Source: an uncultured Lachnospiraceae bacterium (GTDB lineage: Bacteria > Bacillota > Clostridia > Lachnospirales > Lachnospiraceae). From it: DNA of 60,254 bases. Shown here piece by piece: positions 52,514-60,254 of this stretch. The stretch lies in contig CAMNTM010000018.1 of the NCBI GenBank assembly GCA_946558465.1, forward strand, positions 1-60,254, given 5' to 3'. Position 1 is the stretch's first letter, and the number at the start of each line of letters is the position of its first letter. The position numbers and the translations under genes are program-made. The notes below the pieces were generated by a model. The model was not told the DNA's origin. It saw only the letters and a list, made by a program, of their open reading frames with translations, and did not search any database.

Positions 52514-53563
52514 TTATTCAAACTCTTTTATTTGCACGCTGTCTTCCGGAGGGTCGTAAGACGTGCTTCTCACATATACTCCACTTGTTTTAAGCCTCTT
52601 TACTGCTTCATCTGGGTTTGGATCCTGAAGACATTTAACCAATTGTAAATATTGATTATCCGATTCCATTTCATTATGATATATTGTTGATAATTTCAAG
52701 TAATTTTGCGCTACCGAATAGTGTTTGTTAATAATCATTTTTCTGGCATAGCGCAGACTCATATACCCTAATTTTTTTATAGCGTCATTATATCTTTGCT
52801 GAGGCTTTATCATGCCAAATGAATCTGCTAAAATTCTAAATGCATTTATCATATTATAGTGCTCAAATATTCCCGTTAAATTTAACTCCGAATTTGAAGT
52901 TTCATTGTCTTCATGTATTCGATAATTAATCAAAGCCCTTTTAATATAGACAACATCACTTATACATGCCATCATAAAATTATCATACCAGTCTCCTGCA
53001 ACCTGAAAACGCAGAAGTTTAAATCTTAACATATTCAAATATGAAATTTTGCGGAATAATATCTGCGAAGATACTGCAATTCCAGCCATCATATATACAG
53101 CTGCCTGATCCTCTCCTTTTATAAAACAACTTTGATTATAAAAAGGAACTGTCTGTTTTTTAATTCCTTTATTATCTACCTCGTTACGATGTGCCATAAC
53201 ACATCCTGCTGAAGGATATTTTTCCAATGCCTGAACCATTATTTCTATTGCATCAGGCTCTAGACTATCATCAGAAGAAAGCCAGATAAAATACTCACCC
53301 TCTGATCTATGAAAACATTTTTCTGTATTTCCTCCACTTCCAATATTTCTCTTATTCTGTGAAATATCACACCATATCTTCCGCTCCAAAAATTTTTTTC
53401 GATATTCCGCTATTATGTCATATGAATTATCTGATGACCGATTATCACAAATAATAACCTCAAAATTATCATAGGTCTGCGATAAAACACTCTCAAGACA
53501 TTCTGGTAAAAATCGTCCATAATTATAATTGGGAACTAAAACACTAACTAATGGTTTTCTCAT
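52514..53563 (-). CDS. family-2 glycosyltransferase
   Basis: 349 aa from the ATG at 53563, whose GGAGGT is 5 bases upstream and which overlaps the FkbM stop as ATGA. GT2 domain: VSVLVPNYNYGRFLPECLESV, VIICDNRSSDNSYDI and IWLSSDDSLEP. The C-terminal 200 residues are helical. It is a full-length paralog of the 51456-52496 gene with matching C-terminal blocks (QVAGDWYDN versus QVANDWYYN), so the two arose by tandem duplication and probably add related sugars. Confidence 0.9.
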   Translation of the reverse strand: MRKPLVSVLVPNYNYGRFLPECLESVLSQTYDNFEVIICDNRSSDNSYDIIAEYRKKFLERKIWCDISQNKRNIGSGGNTEKCFHRSEGEYFIWLSSDDSLEPDAIEIMVQALEKYPSAGCVMAHRNEVDNKGIKKQTVPFYNQSCFIKGEDQAAVYMMAGIAVSSQILFRKISYLNMLRFKLLRFQVAGDWYDNFMMACISDVVYIKRALINYRIHEDNETSNSELNLTGIFEHYNMINAFRILADSFGMIKPQQRYNDAIKKLGYMSLRYARKMIINKHYSVAQNYLKLSTIYHNEMESDNQYLQLVKCLQDPNPDEAVKRLKTSGVYVRSTSYDPPEDSVQIKEFE

Positions 53564-54663
53564 AATTGACCTCCAATATATGCATAACAATCTGTATCCC
53601 AGACTGTTGGAGCGTGATGTCGAAGACATATTTTATACTCTGGCACCATTTCCTTTATCAGTCTTGGTACTTCCCACAAATCGGATAAATAATGATATAC
53701 ACTGATACATAACTTGGGTCGTTGTTCTATAATAGTTTCTCTTGCGCCATTCAGCGCTTTTATTTCAAATGTTTCAACATCCATTTTAATAAAGGTTACT
53801 TTCTTGCCATTTAAAGCCTTGTCTATCGTTGTTATATGTTCTGTATGCTTTGCTTTTCCCTGAATATAGCCATACTCTAACTCCGATGTTTCATCAGATA
53901 CACCAGCATTAATTAACATAATTTTTTCGCGGTCATATTTATCTGCTGTTTCTTCTAATTCCTTGAAAATATCTGAATCCAGTTCAAACGAATAAATCCC
54001 GCCAAACTTACCGTCTGTTACCTTTAAAAATTTATCAATAGAATCTCCCTTATACGCTCCTGCATCCACTAGATATTCACTATCTCCCATTTGGAAAACA
54101 TCTGTTTCAAAATATTCTCCCGGAGTTTTTATTTCATTAAAAATTTTTTCGGCAAGTGGTGGTGCAATCCTATTGCAGACAGCCTCAACATAAATTTCTT
54201 TTGACTTGTCATCCTCAAATAAATCAATAGTGCTCACAATCTTATTTCTATTATTTTCAAACCATTCATCACTATAGTGTATATCATATACATTAAGTGC
54301 ATACCAATCCATTGGATAGCATTCAATCCCCATATCCGTTAACTGCTTATATACAGGACGCCACTCTCCAATCATGATTAATACTGCAATATCCTCCATC
54401 TGAGCAATTTCCTCCGGAGAAAGACATTTTCTTCCTTTAAAAAGCTTTCCCCATCGTTCTGGATTATTGTCCCCGACATATTCAAATCTCCGCATATGCT
54501 CAGGTGTTGCACAATCTTCGAAAAATTCACCTGTACCAAATACACATACATTTTTATGAGAATATAACGTTTTTCTTATTTCTAAAGCTCGCTCATGTGT
54601 CTTATAGTGTGTTTGAATTGCATAATCTACCGCTTTATGCAATCTTTCTTTTCTACTATTCAT
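53560..54663 (-). CDS. FkbM-family methyltransferase with N-terminal Rossmann-like module
   Basis: 367 aa from the ATG at 54663 (AAGGAG upstream), overlapping the previous stop by 8 bases. N-terminal module (about 35-125): VCVFGTGEFFEDC ... VGDNNPERWGKLFKGRKCLSPEE, the closest match to the C-terminal module of the radical SAM protein at 58728. FkbM domain: EYLVDAGAYKGDSIDKF, SFELD, FIKMDVETFEIKALNGA, CISVYHYLSDLWEVP. Motif II has MDVETFE rather than MDIEGSE. Confidence 0.88.
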   Translation of the reverse strand: MNSRKERLHKAVDYAIQTHYKTHERALEIRKTLYSHKNVCVFGTGEFFEDCATPEHMRRFEYVGDNNPERWGKLFKGRKCLSPEEIAQMEDIAVLIMIGEWRPVYKQLTDMGIECYPMDWYALNVYDIHYSDEWFENNRNKIVSTIDLFEDDKSKEIYVEAVCNRIAPPLAEKIFNEIKTPGEYFETDVFQMGDSEYLVDAGAYKGDSIDKFLKVTDGKFGGIYSFELDSDIFKELEETADKYDREKIMLINAGVSDETSELEYGYIQGKAKHTEHITTIDKALNGKKVTFIKMDVETFEIKALNGARETIIEQRPKLCISVYHYLSDLWEVPRLIKEMVPEYKICLRHHAPTVWDTDCYAYIGGQL

Positions 54664-56011
54664 CTTTGTTCTCCTTTTCCCAAACTCTATCTTCATATGT
54701 TTTTCTATCATATGCATCTATTTTTCCTTGTAACGCAGACGGTGCATTTCCAGGGACTCCTTCACAATAACCACATGTATAATAAAATGGTTTATCTACA
54801 AATTCTCTAAAACGTTGTCTTTTTTCTTCCAGGTTTATATTCTGAGTCAAGTCAAAATAATCTTCTCGGAAATCTGCAACTCCTGTGGCATATAAAGCAA
54901 CACCCTTATCGCATACATGAACCTTCCCATCCCTTACCTGGAGATTTCTTGGAGGCATCGAACAGCCTTGTTTTCTTTTAGTCATATACTCTATATCATC
55001 ACTTACTTTATAAAGACCGGAAGGAATGATCCAGGTTGGCAAATGCCTTGATTCCGTATACGCTATTCCATATGATTTTACTAATTCTATATTTTTTTCA
55101 TATATTTCTAGCTGTTGTTGGCTGGCAACATGTTGATATGCTCCAAAGGCAATAATAACCCTCTTATCTTCTATTCCTTCCAATTGCTGTGGTTTGATAG
55201 GGTATAGACCATTTGTCGGAAATGATATAAACCCGAAATTTTCATGTTCTGCAAATTTATTTACAATTCTGGATATATCTGGATGCATAAATGTTTCTCC
55301 ACCCATTACACTGATTGTGCCAACCGAATCTATCATCTCTAACCATAAATCAATATCTCGGCAGATAGCTTCTGTAGAAATATTTACCCTTGCTTTTGAA
55401 GGATAATTATTAATGAATTGTACACAATGTGTACAGTTCAAATTACAAAGAGAATTAAGTATAAAACAGTTGTATGTAAGATCTATTCTTTCCCCGGGCT
55501 TTTCAACTTTCGTTTTACATTTTGTTATTGTCTGGAATCTTTGGCAAATAACAGATCTGCATTCTCCCTTCATCCAACATACACCTGCTGCCGGTGTATC
55601 CCCCTTACAATATGGGCAGAGAATTCCACTGTATAAAATATCACCACGTATTACATGTTCATATTTATTTTGCCTTAAGTCTATTAATAGGGAACGCATA
55701 ATAACATGATTCGGTATGCTATATATAATAAGAGTATTGTTTCTATCATACTCCTCAGAAAAAGGAGCTTCTATTTTCCGTCCGCCTATCGGACCTATTT
55801 CCTTATACCTTAGATCCCAATATACAAGATTGGAAATTTTATGTTGTTCAAGAAATCTGCCAATCGCCTGTCCAAGCCCTGCTGAGCCCCAAATAATTAC
55901 TGTCTGAAAGCTTTTTATATAAGCAATTACTCCCTGCGTTTCTACCTTTTCTCCAGATTCGCACTGTGTATAGAATTCTTCCAAGTTGAATGTACTTTGT
56001 TCTTTTAACAT
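54656..56011 (-). CDS. radical SAM enzyme with N-terminal Rossmann-like module
   Basis: 451 aa. Residues about 33-125 form a Rossmann-like module (VIIWGSAGLGQAIGRFL). A cysteine-rich segment (CPYC 132-135, then Cys145, 151, 156, 165) precedes the radical SAM core with CNLNCTHC (Cys189, 193, 196) and GGE-type MGGETFMHP. Further Cys near the C terminus (GCSMPP, HVCDKG, TCGYCEG) suggest SPASM-like auxiliary clusters. A sugar epimerase or dehydratase, or a peptide modifier, are possible; substrate unknown. RBS is upstream of 56011 but weak. Confidence 0.85.
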   Translation of the reverse strand: MLKEQSTFNLEEFYTQCESGEKVETQGVIAYIKSFQTVIIWGSAGLGQAIGRFLEQHKISNLVYWDLRYKEIGPIGGRKIEAPFSEEYDRNNTLIIYSIPNHVIMRSLLIDLRQNKYEHVIRGDILYSGILCPYCKGDTPAAGVCWMKGECRSVICQRFQTITKCKTKVEKPGERIDLTYNCFILNSLCNLNCTHCVQFINNYPSKARVNISTEAICRDIDLWLEMIDSVGTISVMGGETFMHPDISRIVNKFAEHENFGFISFPTNGLYPIKPQQLEGIEDKRVIIAFGAYQHVASQQQLEIYEKNIELVKSYGIAYTESRHLPTWIIPSGLYKVSDDIEYMTKRKQGCSMPPRNLQVRDGKVHVCDKGVALYATGVADFREDYFDLTQNINLEEKRQRFREFVDKPFYYTCGYCEGVPGNAPSALQGKIDAYDRKTYEDRVWEKENKDE

Positions 56012-56089
56012 ATTAACTATCCTTTCTTATATCCATTTCTCCCATGATTAATATATCCATTATTATTCTGATACCTTTATGATTTTTGT

Positions 56090-57541
56090 TTAAAAACCAT
56101 CTAAATGATTAAATAATTTCACTGATTCTGAGAGTGGCAATTCTAACGAATTATTTAATTTATCTAAAAAGAAAAATTCTTTCCCGTCTCTAAATCCATA
56201 TCTTTCAGTTAACAAATTACCTATTGCCGCTCCAGCTCCCTCATAATAATGATTTGCTGTAATAATAATTACCAACTCATTTTTGCTAATTTTCTCTATA
56301 CAATCTGTACTTTCGATTATAAAATCACTTACACGGTTTGCATTCCAATCCTTTACTCCCTTAAAACATTCGTTTGTCTTTTTCCCTATTTTATTACAGT
56401 CACTGTCTACAATTGTGAAATTCTTACACTTCAAAATATATCTAAAATATCGTCGTAACGCCCATTGTGCTTTATCACCGGCTCCCCAAAAGACTAAATG
56501 CATGTTTTCAAATTTATGATTTACTACTTCCTCAAATATTGTATGTTCTCTTAAAGTATTATTCATTTCTATTTTTTTCTGAAAATCACTAATATATGAA
56601 GCCTTCATTCCATCATAGTAAACAGCTGGTTTCGTGTTTTCATAAAAATTACTTAGAGTACATATAGAATTCCATTTATTATACGTTTCACTAATTTTCT
56701 GAACCGCCAAATTAATCGTATACTCTTTCAACCATTCAATATCTATTGGTTCTGGCTGCCAGTTAATAGCACCAAATTCGCTTAGTTTATAAGGTTTAAT
56801 AATACGATCCAAACCTGAAAATCTATTATCATATAGATCGCCATTATGACAAATATGTGCTAACACAACCGGAATCCCCATTGCTATACAAGGAAGTGCA
56901 ACATGTAATCTTTTGGTTACAACCAATGTCGCTTCTTTTTTAAGCTTTTGAAATATATCATCTAAAATAGCCTTTGCTTCATGTCCGTTTTCTTCTTTGT
57001 ATCCTTGATACTTCATTTCCCGGGTTGGAGGCTCAATAATTTCACTATTTTCTAATAATTCTTTAGGTATATAATCAACTAACTCTTCCGGCGGATCATA
57101 TAAAAAAACTTTTTCTGTTGATGGTATCTCCTCTCTTTTTTCATAGCAAATACTCATGCAACCACTCATATATGCATTTAACCCATTACGCCGCATCAAA
57201 TTCATAGTTGAAAGGTCCCTGCAGCCAAAAGGCCCCCAGTTTCTATGTGCTTTATAAACCTCTTCAATCAAGGATTCATCTACACAATGAAATCCTAAAT
57301 ATACCGGAATAATTTTTGATGGCCACGGAAATAAGTGTATTGTTCTTACAGTTGAGAAAAAACCAGCCATAGGCAAAACAACATAATCTCCATCATATTC
57401 TGTTATTTTATTTCTTTCAATTTCAACGATATCATTTTTATCAATATGCATTCTTTTATACGCTTGACGTATTCCCTCTAACTGCGCGTAATCCCCTAAA
57501 TTCATTCCCCTACTTGAATATTTTAATATTCCAAATTTCAT
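56090..57541 (-). CDS. polysaccharide pyruvyltransferase with C-terminal Rossmann-like module
   Basis: 483 aa from the ATG at 57541 (GGAG 9 bases upstream, overlap avoided). PS_pyruv_trans domain (PF04230): NLGDYAQLEGI, GPFGCRDLSTMNLMRRNGL and VTKRLHVALPCIAMGIPVVL. It would transfer a ketal pyruvate from phosphoenolpyruvate to a sugar. The C-terminal 130 residues (LVFWGAGDKAQWALRRYF ... IVDSDCNKIGKKTN) are the recurring module. Acidic pyruvyl-sugars are typical of surface polysaccharides. Confidence 0.88.
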   Translation of the reverse strand: MKFGILKYSSRGMNLGDYAQLEGIRQAYKRMHIDKNDIVEIERNKITEYDGDYVVLPMAGFFSTVRTIHLFPWPSKIIPVYLGFHCVDESLIEEVYKAHRNWGPFGCRDLSTMNLMRRNGLNAYMSGCMSICYEKREEIPSTEKVFLYDPPEELVDYIPKELLENSEIIEPPTREMKYQGYKEENGHEAKAILDDIFQKLKKEATLVVTKRLHVALPCIAMGIPVVLAHICHNGDLYDNRFSGLDRIIKPYKLSEFGAINWQPEPIDIEWLKEYTINLAVQKISETYNKWNSICTLSNFYENTKPAVYYDGMKASYISDFQKKIEMNNTLREHTIFEEVVNHKFENMHLVFWGAGDKAQWALRRYFRYILKCKNFTIVDSDCNKIGKKTNECFKGVKDWNANRVSDFIIESTDCIEKISKNELVIIITANHYYEGAGAAIGNLLTERYGFRDGKEFFFLDKLNNSLELPLSESVKLFNHLDGF

Positions 57542-57545
57542 TTCA

Positions 57546-58706
57546 TCAAACTCCATTCCATCTTAAACAATCTTCTATCCATTCCTCCAGGCACATTGGG
57601 ATTCTTCTTAATGTATAATTTCGATTTACTCCTATACGAATATAGTCCTGTTTAAATTGAAGATTTAAAGCCTGTTTAACACAGCCGTATATGAAGATTT
57701 CTGCCCCATCCAGAAATCTTCCAATTCTATCATATTCTATAATTTCGATCCCTAAATGCTTCAAAATACGTCGTCCTTTTTCACAAATTACCTCTTCTAT
57801 AGGATGATAAGGATCATAAAATAATTGTTTTTGTTGATAGTGCTCAAGTATATAATCAGAAATTATTATGTCGCATTTATTTTCCCTCTTCTTTAATTTT
57901 TGTATAGCCTGATTAAATGTTTTGACAACAACTTCTTTTTCATATACTATTTCATTCTCTATTTTATCTTTAATTATTTCTGCGTTCAGACCATTCCATA
58001 TCGTATTTATATTTACATCAAGAAACCCTATGTTTATTATTGCATTTTTCCTTCCTTGATAATTTTCCCTGTATCCAAGCGCATCTTCCGTAAAGTGTTT
58101 TAGAAAACCTTTATGATTTTCTATACCCCCCCCCACACATTCTATTTGTGGAAAATACAAGTTCGTTCCATATAAATTAGGTATAACAATCTTCAAACAG
58201 TTTTTTGACGCTCCCGCCTTTAATTCTTCTATCGAATGATATCCGCCTTTATTCCAAATATCCTGCCCAATTAACAGACTGCAATGCACCAAATCATTTC
58301 CATTGGGATATTCTCCATTCGAAACAAAAAACCTTTTTATATAATATTCACCCGCAAATTTAGGATTAGAATTTAAATATTTTTCTAATATTTCCATATG
58401 ACAATTTCCGTATAATATAGCGAGCTTTTTTCCAATTCTTTCGCTAAACGAATAATTCACATATTCTTTTAAACCTATTTCTTCCAGTCTTTTTGCCATT
58501 TCATTACGATGCGGCACTGCCCCTGCTATAACAACGAAGTATTCTTTAAGTTTTTCATTTATTTCTGATATATCATAAACTGGAAGTCCGTGAAAAGTTC
58601 TGTTATATTCCCTATCAATACAGAAAATTATTTCAAAATCATTTTTCCAACGCCAATAAAATTTTTCCCCTTCTAGGCCAATTCCATATAAAACGATCTT
58701 ATCCAT
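57546..58706 (-). CDS. WcbI-family polysaccharide biosynthesis protein with N-terminal Rossmann-like module
   Basis: 386 aa. Residues 1-90 are the recurring module (IVLYGIGLEGEKFYW ... FCIDREYNRTFHGLPV). Residues 95-370 resemble WcbI/putative acetyltransferase proteins: LAILYGNCHMEILEKYL with GNC at 100-102. A nine-G homopolymer lies in the coding strand at 58126-58134, encoding VGGGI at about residue 191; the frame is open here, so the gene is ON. The gap to the ribosome site GGAG is long (15 bases), so the start may be elsewhere. Confidence 0.78.
   Translation of the reverse strand: MDKIVLYGIGLEGEKFYWRWKNDFEIIFCIDREYNRTFHGLPVYDISEINEKLKEYFVVIAGAVPHRNEMAKRLEEIGLKEYVNYSFSERIGKKLAILYGNCHMEILEKYLNSNPKFAGEYYIKRFFVSNGEYPNGNDLVHCSLLIGQDIWNKGGYHSIEELKAGASKNCLKIVIPNLYGTNLYFPQIECVGGGIENHKGFLKHFTEDALGYRENYQGRKNAIINIGFLDVNINTIWNGLNAEIIKDKIENEIVYEKEVVVKTFNQAIQKLKKRENKCDIIISDYILEHYQQKQLFYDPYHPIEEVICEKGRRILKHLGIEIIEYDRIGRFLDGAEIFIYGCVKQALNLQFKQDYIRIGVNRNYTLRRIPMCLEEWIEDCLRWNGV
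58126..58134 (-). repeat. nine-base G tract in coding sequence (possible contingency locus)
   Basis: Nine consecutive C on the plus strand, so G9 in the coding strand, about half way through the WcbI-family gene. G tracts of eight or more in surface-structure genes are prone to slipped-strand mispairing. A one-base change would frameshift the gene. Confidence 0.8.
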
Positions 58707-58727
58707 AATACGGTAGATGAACTCCTT

Positions 58728-60011
58728 TTATTTAGTCATACTTTTCTTTTTAACCTTTTGTAATACTCTGCACTTCTTATCTATCTCACCGATTAAAATA
58801 CAATTATTTATACCCATATTGTTAAGTTGAGAAATAATACTGTCCCCATTTTTTACAAACAAAACAACTAATAAATTCTGATACTTTCCAAGTTCAGATG
58901 GTTTCACACACTCTATTCCATTAAAGTGTGTTCCGTACAATTCAGGATTGTTATCAGAAAATACCGTCACTTCTAGTCCTTCATGCCAATATTCTTGATA
59001 AAAATGATCTCTCCAAAGCTTTCCAATTCCAAACACGCATACATTCTCTGCTGCTACAAACCGCTGAAGCAAATCATTCATATCATCAGAAAAATTCTGT
59101 TCTTTTTTTCCTAAGCGTATATCAGAAATTATTTTTTTGAGTTGCATCGCTGGTAAATCTTCTACTTTAACGGCGTCGCCACACGTTCTGCACAAAATAT
59201 CTATAGTATCATCTGTTAACCCATTTTTAAATTTCTTATATTCTTCACCTTCGCAAATTTCTAACCAAGATTGAGTAATGAGATTCCCCAAAACATGTTT
59301 CATTCCATAATCCTGGCAACATAACACTAAACTTCCATCTGGAAACATAACAGGCGCCCATCCGCCAACTTGGGCTTCTGAGCCATGATAGCATGCAATC
59401 CTGCCATTTTTATATGTTGACATTTTCTCAAAGCCTTCTAAATTCCCGGCTCTATTTCCCAATGCAATTCCAGCATATTTTTCTTTATCAATAATATCCT
59501 GGATTAATGAATTAACATTTCCATGGCAGGAATAATAATCTATATCAATTGTTTTATTGACAGATTCCAGAAGTTTACGATATTCTCCAGTAATTTCGAA
59601 TTTTGAATGACCTTCCTCGTCTGGTATATGTAAAACAAAGCTGTCAAACTTTATAGTTTTTATTTTGTTGAAGTCTTCCATTGTCATTCCTACAAGCGTT
59701 GTTAACAATGAAATTTTATAGCCCTTTTCATAGGCATAGCAAATCATATCGGCACATCTTTCATTGAGGAAAGGTTCTGACATTCCACAAAAAGAAATAG
59801 TCGCTCCTGCCTGTACTTTATCAAGTGCGATTTTAAAATCTTCAAAGCTTAATTTATTTTTCCTATCTTTTCTTTCACTATAATATCTATTCAACAATAG
59901 TTTCTGTGGGCAATATATACAATCCACCTTACATCCTATTGTTAATGATAATTCTAAAGCATGTAATTTTTCTGCTTTCACTTGCTCTTTCACCTCTATT
60001 TTTTTAAGCAT
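58728..60011 (-). CDS. radical SAM/SPASM enzyme with C-terminal Rossmann-like module
   Basis: 427 aa. Radical SAM core with CKVDCIYC (Cys27, 31, 34) and a GMSEPFLN GGE-equivalent strand. A SPASM-like region follows: PDGSLVLCCQDYGMKHVLGNL and CRTCGDAV. The last 110 residues form the recurring module (VCVFGIGKLWRDHF ... FSDNNPELYGTHFNGIECVKPSE). The start lacks a strong ribosome site (AAAGAAAAT). Substrate unknown; sugar or peptide modification are both plausible given the neighbours. Confidence 0.87.
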   Translation of the reverse strand: MLKKIEVKEQVKAEKLHALELSLTIGCKVDCIYCPQKLLLNRYYSERKDRKNKLSFEDFKIALDKVQAGATISFCGMSEPFLNERCADMICYAYEKGYKISLLTTLVGMTMEDFNKIKTIKFDSFVLHIPDEEGHSKFEITGEYRKLLESVNKTIDIDYYSCHGNVNSLIQDIIDKEKYAGIALGNRAGNLEGFEKMSTYKNGRIACYHGSEAQVGGWAPVMFPDGSLVLCCQDYGMKHVLGNLITQSWLEICEGEEYKKFKNGLTDDTIDILCRTCGDAVKVEDLPAMQLKKIISDIRLGKKEQNFSDDMNDLLQRFVAAENVCVFGIGKLWRDHFYQEYWHEGLEVTVFSDNNPELYGTHFNGIECVKPSELGKYQNLLVVLFVKNGDSIISQLNNMGINNCILIGEIDKKCRVLQKVKKKSMTK

Positions 60012-60058
60012 TTATTTTCTTTAATTCGGATTACTATAAAAATTTTTATATATTGTAA
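60012..60058 (-). promoter_or_regulatory. weak candidate promoter ahead of the radical SAM operon
   Basis: In the 48-base gap the minus strand has TTTACA followed after 15-17 bases by TATAGT or TAGTAA. Such AT-rich gaps often give chance matches, so read-through from the epimerase gene is equally possible. Confidence 0.25.
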
Positions 60059-60059
60059 A

Positions 60060-60254
60060 TTATAGCCTCCGAATCCCGTCCTCAAAGGCAGTCTCACACC
60101 GAAAACCCAGCCCCGCAAGCCTCTCTGTATCCGGCTCCAGCCAGAACGTCCGCCTCTCGTCCGTCTTCCTTGCTCCGAACCAAAGCTTCCCTCCCGGCCT
60201 TATGATGTCCCGCTCCGTCTCCAGGAACTCCTTAAGCTTCCTAATGTCCCCGCT
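60060..60254 (-). CDS. 3' end of a nucleotide-sugar epimerase/dehydratase (partial)
   Basis: The last 64 codons and a TAA stop at 60060-60062; the start lies outside the window. The read ends with LEPDTERLAGLGFRCETAFEDGIRRL, the pattern seen at the C terminus of NAD-dependent epimerase/dehydratases (LGWxPxxSFEEGIRRT). The GC content is about 59 percent over 60061-60240 (106 of 180 counted), against about one third in the next gene. So this gene is compositionally distinct from the AT-rich glycan genes. Confidence 0.75.
   Translation of the reverse strand, partial: SGDIRKLKEFLETERDIIRPGGKLWFGARKTDERRTFWLEPDTERLAGLGFRCETAFEDGIRRL

Noticed and set aside
1-60254. CRISPR arrays, rRNA genes, prophage or intact insertion sequences
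   Set aside because: No regularly spaced repeats, rRNA motifs, integrase, transposase or phage structural genes are visible.

Overview
The window looks like a chromosomal segment of a motile Gram-positive anaerobe of the Lachnospiraceae/Clostridia type. The evidence is moderate-to-low GC, strong AGGAGG ribosome sites, sigma-A and sigma-28 style promoters, a B. subtilis/clostridial fla/che gene set (FliY, CheC, CheD, CheV, FlbD, WhiG/FliA-type sigma) and no outer-ring genes (flgH, flgI). I cannot name the species from sequence alone. Layout from left to right: (1) 1-5.8 kb, leftward: a tRNA-Ser(GCU), a divergent FliD-like protein behind a good sigma-28 promoter, a chemoreceptor in a pair with a nucleotidyltransferase-like gene, and an orphan FtsE-like ATPase. 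(2) 5.9-6.7 kb, rightward: a secreted C39-like peptidase. (3) 6.7-10.1 kb, leftward: the filament-cap operon fliD-fliS-(FliT/FlgN-like). (4) 10.2-11.9 kb, rightward: a Soj/ParA-like ATPase paired with a ComFB-domain protein. (5) 12.0-16.7 kb, leftward late operon behind a sigma-28-like -10 box: cheV, an EAL-HDOD protein, an HExxH SprA-like protein and a chemoreceptor with an extracytoplasmic CZB-like metal site. (6) 16.7-40.4 kb: one leftward fla/che operon of about 23.5 kb from flgB to cheD, started by a sigma-A promoter (TTGTCA-17-TATCAT) whose -10 sits in a perfect inverted repeat. It encodes rod, MS ring, switch, export gate, stator, hook, sigma-28, and the CheY, CheC, CheD adaptation proteins. 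(7) 40.5-43.6 kb: a divergent pair, a flagellar-type lytic transglycosylase and a third chemoreceptor. (8) 43.7-60.25 kb, leftward: a surface-glycan (possibly flagellin-glycan) island of 14 genes: two glucose-1-phosphate cytidylyltransferase paralogs, three FkbM methyltransferases, four family-2 glycosyltransferases, two radical SAM enzymes, a pyruvyltransferase, a WcbI-family protein and the 3' end of a nucleotide-sugar epimerase. 

The flagellar genes work as a hierarchy. The early operon builds the basal body, export apparatus and hook and makes FliA. FliA then probably drives the fliD operon, the FliD-like gene and the cheV operon through GCCGATAA-like boxes. Flagellin, flgK, flgL, flgM, cheA, cheB, cheR, cheW, flhF, flhG and fliL are not in the window. 

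The most unusual region is the glycan island. Eight of its proteins carry what looks like the same short Rossmann-like module, fused at either end to otherwise unrelated catalytic domains. One gene carries a nine-G homopolymer that could phase-vary. One glycosyltransferase has no canonical start codon and appears to begin at AUU. Base composition switches sharply even within a single gene. All families are called by reading motifs, not by database search.
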